From positions 1 to 54,200 of IMG/VR virus record IMGVR_UViG_3300025543_000035: a stretch of DNA of 54,200 nt. One strand, 5' to 3'. The DNA comes from a virus. The position numbers and the translations under genes are program-made. Positions 10,501-19,500 of the stretch are shown piece after piece; within the stretch, counting starts at the first letter, position 1, and each line of letters begins with the position of its first letter. The notes beneath the pieces were generated by a model, which worked only from the letters and a program-made list of their open reading frames with translations, searched no databases and was not told where the DNA came from.

Positions 10501-13500
10501 TGGATTGCGGAGAAATAGGTGTAAAAGAAGGCGTTACAGATATTGAAGCGGCTACTCGTGAACTTGTTCGTATGATTAATCAAGCGGGGGCTAAACATGG
10601 TCGAACTCAAGTACATACTATACAACAAGGTGTAGGTGATGTAGCGATTACAGGTTCTACTCACGACCCTGCACCGTGGTGGTTTACCGATGAATCATTC
10701 AATTCAAACGATAAAGGAACACATATGGGATATGTACGAGCGCATCTTGGTCGTGTGGTTGAAGATATTAACGGGAATGAAGGTTATTCCATTATTATAC
10801 ATTCTACTATTCCCGGTGCATCAGGTCGAAATTTCTGTGTGTGGCTCGACAACAGTAAAGGACAAGCATCATACAAGCCATTATTTTTGATTGGACATGG
10901 TGGAAGATTTAGAAATTTCTGGTGTCAACCTGATGAAACAAGCGGTGAAAATATGCACCCTGCGCCTATGCCTCTTAACAAGCATGGAAGGCCGTTTGCA
11001 CCTATTACATCGCTTCGTGAGTACACACTACAAGAAGAACCAGCGGAACCATTCACTAACAATCACGACGTAGCAAGACGTGATTCAGATAATGATAGCA
11101 GGACTGTACGAAATATTTCAGGACACATAGGTGCTTTAAATCATAATACAGTAAGTGATGAATCCTTTGAAATTCAAGGAGTTGCTACATCATATGTTGA
11201 AGGTCTACGAGCAGGTAAAACAGCAGTAGGACGAATTAACTTTGGTGGTTTAGTTGCATCAGGTATACCCGGCTTTGCCCCCGATGCAGGTGAATACGGA
11301 TTGGGAGTAAGAGGAGATAGAAGATTTGATTTTAAGTATGGAGAAGCAAAAATTCCCGGTGGAACTGCCCCAACTGATATTACAGCATACACAGGAAACG
11401 CTAATCCACAGAAACTACGTGAGGACAAAGTAGGTGAATCAAACTTATACGGATTTAGATTTACTGACCATTTAGGTAATAATTACGGTGTTAGATACAT
11501 TTACCGTAAATTTGGAGAAAACTTTAGCAATCAAAATACTGTTTTACCATCTACTTTAGACGATGAGATTGTAGTCTACATTAACGATGACGACGTTTCA
11601 ATGGGTGGATTTACCATTGGAGGACATATGCTTGGATATGGAGAACCGAGTGGACGTATTGATAATACCACTTTACAATTCTCAAAATGGCGAGGCAATG
11701 AATGGAGAGGTGTTTATGCACCCGAAGCAGGTGTTGATTCAATTGTTACTTGGGATGGAAGTGCAGATACGCTTACTGTGTTTTTACAAGCACCGTTTAA
11801 CACGGGAAATACTGATTTAAATAATCACCCCGATATACTTGGTTATCTCGGCTATCCAAAAACAAACGGTGTTATCCATTTACATGATACTTTTACTGGT
11901 ACAACAGCGAAGGGTTTCATTGGAAATGTATTGTCTTATGAATCAAGAACTGTAAACGATTTAACTGGGGCACATGTATTTTATGGTATACGAGGTGATG
12001 GATTTACATCATCACATCACGTAACAAGTGCATCAGCATCAAGTGCTGGTACTGTAAATGATACAAGTAAAGTACAACCTCATGCATCAAATAATGTATT
12101 TAGAGTATTGATGTCATCGAGAATAAATTGGACTACACTACTAACAGATGAAGTATTAGCGTATGCTACTATGGAAGCAATCAATCATCCCAACCCAAAT
12201 ATCGAGGAAGGTACTACTGTAGATTGTCGTCATCTCTATGCTTGTGATGGGCGTACATTAGGAGATTGGGGAGTTACAGAAGATGCTATAATCGTGCGAG
12301 CATTCAATCCACAACGTGGTTCAACTCCTTTATCTAAAATGTTTAGCGCAACAATGCATACAGACTTTGGAATACAAGCGGCTCATTTAGAGTATGGAGA
12401 ATATACAACATTGAAGCAAGTTAGTAGCACAGGAAAGCACACTTTTACAGCAAGTAACGTTTTAAATAAACCAATTAGTGATGCTGATTTAGATAAAAAC
12501 AGACAAGTAGATTGTGGATATTTACCTAAAACTATACTTCAAATTAGAACTAAGGGTAAGGGTTATCATGCAAATACAGCAACACCTGTGTTAGTCGATT
12601 CTTTTAACAATGCTATATCCACAAAAGCATGGAAAGAGAATCTGAAAGGAGAAACTTTTACTTCGATTAGTGGCGACCATATTTTACCAGCACTAAGTAA
12701 TCCTATGATTTTAGTTGACACGATTGCTACTGGAACAGATACTATGACATTAGTAGGTTCTAAAATAACAAATGCCCTCATTCCAGCAGGTCAAGAAGGA
12801 ACTTCTGTAAACAGTTTAGCAAAGAAACCATCTTATGGTGAGCGTTTACGATATTATTACCAAGAAAAACAATTTTCACTATTAGAATCTAAGAATGGTT
12901 CAAATTCATTAACAGAAATTATATGGAATGATTTGTTCTCAAACGATGATTGGGTATCAAAAATTGGTGCTAAAACCGTTTCAAATCAAGAACACGTACT
13001 CCAAAGATTTGCTGAACAACAAATCGGTGGTTATCGCTCATACGGTTCTGTGGATTCTGAACCTCTAATTTACTTCAAAGGTGGTAGAGACAGTAACGAC
13101 CATAGCGTACCACTTTACTTTGGTGGTGGATTTAGCGGCGTGGTAATGGATGTGAATGATGGTACTGAAAACGACTATTCTGATTTCTATACTCATCCAT
13201 ATTCTACAGGTCCTACTGGTACTGCTGGTATACAAAACGCCAATGAAATTTCAACTTCTTTCGCTATTGTAGATTGTAACGCAATCTTGTCCTTCTTCCC
13301 TGCTACAGCACTTTTAAATCAGCATAGAGCAAGTATCAATTCACCATTCTTCAATAGTGCAAACAGGGTTACTACTGATTTAGATAACGGAAGTTTCGCT
13401 GTTAACTCGGCATTACCAGCCCCAGTAAAAGCAAGATATACGGCTGGTACTATTTTACAAAGACCTGTACCCGTAATTTTACGAGTAGCAAATCCAAATG

Positions 13501-16500
13501 CAAGATATGACCCATCAAGTGGTGATACTGTAAGAGCGCATACAGAAACACATACAATGTTTGCAATATACGGACCCGGACAGGCTTTCCCGTTTACTGA
13601 ACAAGCATCAGCAAATTCAGATAATCAACCGCATCCCGGCTATGTAGTTACTACAGGAAACACATGGAGTAAAGTACCGTATGGATTGAACTTGCCTAAC
13701 GATATTAAAAATACGGCGAATCAATACTCACCACCTACATTAGCACATCAAAATGCAAGAAATCGTTTCCATTGGCTTTATGGTTGGAATTGGTCACCAC
13801 CACAAGGTATTCCAAACATAGGTGATGCAGGAGGTTCAGGTGTAGGTCTTATGCAAAGACCAGACCACGGTTATCATTATGGTGAACATTTTAATTATGT
13901 TGGAACTGTACATGCTAATAATATTGCCGATATGAAAAAAGCGCATCCTTACAAGCACGTAGGTGCAATGTATTACAGTATAGCGATGGGTGCTGATATG
14001 ACATTCCATATGGACGGTGGTTATCACCCCGGTGGTTCTTGGTTGGATAATCAAATGGCTTTCAACCCTTCACACCCTAAGAGTAATTATGCAATTAAAA
14101 GAGGTACAAACATAGTTCACCCTACAGCGTTTAGAGTATCGGGATTAATGGCTAAGACTATTTTAACAGGAAGTGCTGATGTTGCTTTGTCGCAAGTAGA
14201 ACCAGAATTAGTTGTAGTTGATGCTACTCGATGTCAAAACGGAGAAGAACTTGCTACTATACTTGGACAGGCTATGAATGAGTTCCCCGGAAAGAGTGCA
14301 ATAAAAGCAATGGGTGGTACATTTGCACCATCAATGGGCAATGCAATGCGTCAAGATAGATACGGGTGGATAGAATTAGATTTTACATCATATACAGTTC
14401 CGGAAGCATCAAGTGGAGATTTTGATTTAACAAGTTCGTATGTTTCAGTTAAAGCAACTGTAACAAGTGCTACACAGGCTATACTTGAACAAATACCAGC
14501 ATGTGGGTGGCTAAGAACAAGTGAAGGTGGTGCAACAGGTGTATCAGGTGCGGGAGACATCCCTTGTTATGCACCCTATCATAGTCGTGAAGTAGTTTAT
14601 CAAAGTAGTGCTTGGAGTGTTATATTCGCATTAGCACCTAATAAGCATAGTAAATTACCTGTATTTGAAGATGTTAAAGTATACGAAGATATATTGGCTG
14701 GAAGTTATGTAGCGGCTGATGATATTCCTGATTTATCAAGTGCTCCTTCAAAGTTATATGTGTGGTCAAAAGCGGGTGTTCATCGTTTTAATAATGAAAA
14801 CGAAACAGCAAGGGACCATATGACACAAGTACATTTTAGTGGTATTGTAGATGCTATAGACCGTACACGACCTATAGGTGCTATAGGATGGGCTGGAGAG
14901 CGATACTCGTACCTTAACTCACTAAAGGTTGGTACGGAAGGCTACGGTGCAGGTCTTGGTGCTTGGCATGCTAAACTTGGTTTCAGTCCATATGGTTCAA
15001 GTAATTCATGTATGACAGCATATGGGCATTTACCTCATACAAAACCGATTAAATGGTCACCCGAAGCCTCTCGATTATTGAATGGTGTAGGTGGTACTAC
15101 AACAGGTATTTCCACACCGTATACATGGAATTTAGGTTTAGCGTATAATAATTCCTACTACACAGGAAATGTCGCAGATTATGCTTCACGATATAATGAC
15201 GGTGGAAATAGCGGTCAACCTATTCATCATGATGATAATGACAGTACATCCTTTGATGTAATCAAAAATTTGCATCAACCACAGGGAGTATACAGTCGGG
15301 CATTTGTTGTAATTTCGTATGAAAGCGAATTTCCTTTGGTTGCCAAGCATGACCGAGATGGAATTACTGCTACTGGAGATTGGTTAACTGTAGTATCTAA
15401 GACAAATATAGATTCGGTATCAGCCGCAGATGCAATTAAATTTGCTGGTACTGTTCAATGGGATGAACGTATACACAATAGTGAACGTTTTACTGCACCT
15501 GCGAATGCTGGTCCTAACGTAGAAGCATTGATTGCTACTTCTGGTGATGGTTCACCACTTCCCTTTGCTAATACGGCACTTGATTCATACGTTGAAGGTG
15601 GTATAACAGTAGCACCTGTTGCTAATGATGCTTTACTTGCAAATGCAGAACCATGTTTTGCTGAAACTGGGGATTTATTCTCAGATATTGATGAGAGTCC
15701 CGGTACTGGTGATAGAAGAAACTTGAGATTGGAGTACTATCTTGCGGCTTCTCTTCCTTCTGATGGGTCGGCTGGTGCTACAAACGTTACATCGAGATAC
15801 TCTTATGGTCGAGACTTTTGGTGGGGAGATATAAATGCATACAAAGCAAATGAATATTCTCCTGCTCGTAATTTTTCAGTTGAAAACGTGGTATGGAAAC
15901 GCATGGATGGTGGTAATCTTTCACTTCCAGCAGTAAATGCTCGTGGATTAGGTGCAGTACCATTTGTTACAAGAGTGAGTAGCGACGGTACTAACGCATA
16001 CTTAACTGGTGAAAAATTACTTGGAAACAATAGATTTACCTTTGAAACAACGAATAACGCTATGTTCCCAATTATTCAAGCACAGGAAATAAGTCATCCA
16101 CAATTAGCGCAATTGCATCCAAATAGATTGCGAGATATTTTAGATATACCAAATGAAGAAATACAGTTTGAAAGTATTGAAGTTTTAGATGATACAGGAC
16201 AAGTACACTCAATAGAGGGTGGCTCACCGTTTGGAACTATAGTTCGTTCCTTTAAACAGGTATCAGATAGAACCGCAGAAGGGTTAGCACCAGCAGAAGT
16301 AGGAAGTGGTGTCGAACCGAATTTGAAAATACAATTACCTAATCCTGATTCTATACCCGGAAATATAATTATTCGTAGTGGTTTTGATAGATTACAAGCC
16401 TATCAAACAGAAACTATGGGTACAGGTGGTATGCTAAGACCCGGAATAGATTCGGACATAGATGGTATATTTACTGATACAACAGACGGACCACGATTAG

Positions 16501-19500
16501 GTCCTACATTTAGTGACCATGAGTACGACCATATTAGCCAAAATTTATCAGAAGAATTGTTCCCTGAAATGACAAGAAAGGGATGGAAATCTTCAACAAA
16601 CAATGCACCACTAAAGACCTCATACGAACTTCATGACCGTTCATTATACTTCCATGTAACAAAGAACGGTAACTCTCACACGCACCGTTACCCAACAACA
16701 TACTCACACGCTAACGGTGTTGTGAATAATGATTTAACAGGTGTATCGTTTGTTGGAACTACTTTAACTGTTAATAATGCTGTTAATGCAAATTTGTTTG
16801 TTGGTGGATTCGGCAATGCTGATTGGGTTGGGGGTGCATTGGTAAAGAAGTATCTAAGACTACACAATCCAACTACTGGAGAAAGCGGTGTAGCCTCGTT
16901 TACTAACATTGCAGGAAGTACGTTTGAAAATTGTAAAGGGGATGCAAACTTCACTTCTATGGTGGCAAGTTCAATTACTGCTTGTAAGGTCGTTCCTTCT
17001 TATTATGTACCTGCTGGAAGCAATCGCTTCTTTGCCGCAAGAAGAATGCGTGACCACGCAGAAGTGAGTGGGAACAGTCCTGATATGGCTCATTCATTGT
17101 ATCTAACTGGTGGCGGTACACAAACACCTTACGAGACATACAAAAAACCAATTCTTACACCTATGGCTGTTCCACGAATGGGTCATCACTTTGTCAATGC
17201 TTCACAGGTAATGTTACCCGGTCATTGGGCGCATCCTGCTTATCAGGGACTATACGGATTACATAGAGCAGAACGTTCAGCCTTTGTTGCTAATACAGAA
17301 AAGACACTCATTAATGATACAGCATTAGATGTTTCTACAATTCCTTCTTCTACTACTGACCAAATAACAGGATATGACCCAAGTATTACCATAGGAACTA
17401 TGACCGCTACTCCGAGTGGACCGAGTGATATTCACGGTGGTGCGTTCACGTTAATGTTTGAAACTAAGGTCAAGTATGATGGATATGGGGTTCTTGCATC
17501 TAAAGGTCAAGCAGGTGTTGTAAACTCAAAGGGTGGTCATACAATCGTATTGGAAGCCGCCGCTACGTACACCTTGAAGCATCACTTCCCTGACCCAAGT
17601 GAAGTCGGTGCTTATCAAATTGTTATTCAACCAAACATACACAAATCACAACTTATCGGATTCCATGAAAACGGACCTGCAACAGATGTACCCGTTGCAG
17701 GTGGTGCAACTGGAAGTGCAATTGAATTAACAGGACAGCAGGTTGCATTAGTTGTAGGTATACGAGAACCCGATGCAGGTACGGGTGGTTTGGGACTTGT
17801 ACTTGCCGAAGCAGTAATGGCAGATGTACGAGGGTGTGAATTATTCATTAACGAATTAATGATAGACCACGACCCTGACCACGGAAGCCAATTTACAAAC
17901 ATTCCACCACTTATGTCATACAATCCGTTGGGTGTACAATCATCAGAATCACCCGCATTCACACGTCGAAGTTTACCTTACAATCGTAGTATGTTTGCAT
18001 ATGCAACACCGGGAATAACAAGTAACATTCCGTGGTGGTCTATTGTACATGAATCAGGACCAGAAGATTCATCGGCAGATGGAATACGTCATTTGTCTAT
18101 TCATAGACTCGACAATTACTATGAGTTCTTGAGAGCAAGTGCTGGAAGTATAGGATGTCAATTAACGCTTGGTGGTTATCCTTCCAACTATCCTGACCTT
18201 TATTCTAATGTCCTTGAGAACATCAGTCTCGCACCTGTATGTACTGTAGTGAGTAAAATAGGTTCCCCTGTTACTGTAATAACTGTTGATGATGCAAGAG
18301 GATTCCCTAAAGTGCCTCATTACGGTATGAAATTAGAATACACGGATGCTGACGGTGTAAGAAGAACTCACACATATACAGAAAGAAGCGGAAATGACGC
18401 TACTTATATGAACAAACCATATCGTTTTACTATTACTGCATCAAGTAATTTTACAAATAATTTAACTGTGGGAACAAAAATTCGATTGACTCGTGCTTAT
18501 GACTTTAGACCTGCTGGTACAATTTTCAATGATACTCGTACAAGCGTTATCACGCATTCATTATTAGCAGACAATCAAGCATTCAATGGTTCAAGAGATA
18601 CCAATAGTCTGCACATGGGTGATGCGTATTTGTGTCTATGGCATCCTAATCTTGGTCGCCCTCATACATTCTATTCTGATTCTTCAAGAACGTGGTTGAA
18701 TCCACTTACTGATAGAGCCGTACTTTCAAAACCATTGAACAGTATGCCCGAACATTTTGAAACTGTACATTACCACGACGCAACATATTATGCAAGTTTA
18801 GGTCCTTTCGCATTCAATATCGCTACGCCGACTAAACCCGGTACTATACTTACTAAAGCACCATCAGGTGCAAGTACTCCTACTGCCCCTATGACTGTAA
18901 TAGGTAATGGAACAACAAATGCATTTAGCGGTACTGTTTCTCTTACTGCTAATCAAATTCTATCTCAAAATACTACTGGTTCTTTACCTGCTCTCACAGT
19001 ATCAGATTTGATAAACATTGACGATGAAACTTTTTCGATTACTGCTATAACAGGGTCGCATACAATTACTTACACTAATCCTAACGGCGGCGGTGCTCAA
19101 TCAATCCTTGCAACTGTATTTACATTAGAACGAAGTGCGGCACATACAACTATTAATTCTAATGTTAAAACTGGTGCTGATGGTTCTACATCTTCTGCAA
19201 CGCAATCAAGTGGTGCGCCATTGCTAAATCATTATTGGCCTTGTGGAAGCCGTGGTGGTCCTTTAACGAGTAGACTCGATGGGTATGGATATGTATCAGC
19301 CTCGTGGGATTATCCATTAGAATATACTTCTGATGGTCCCGTGTGGGTTGACCATGATGACGATGGTTCATACGCTGTATCATTGGGAATAACAAAATCA
19401 GTTTATGATAACTTTACAGATGCTACTTGTGATACTACAAATACAGATGCTACTGTTACAATGGATTCTACTACTAAGTTAGCAGTAGGCATGGGAGTAA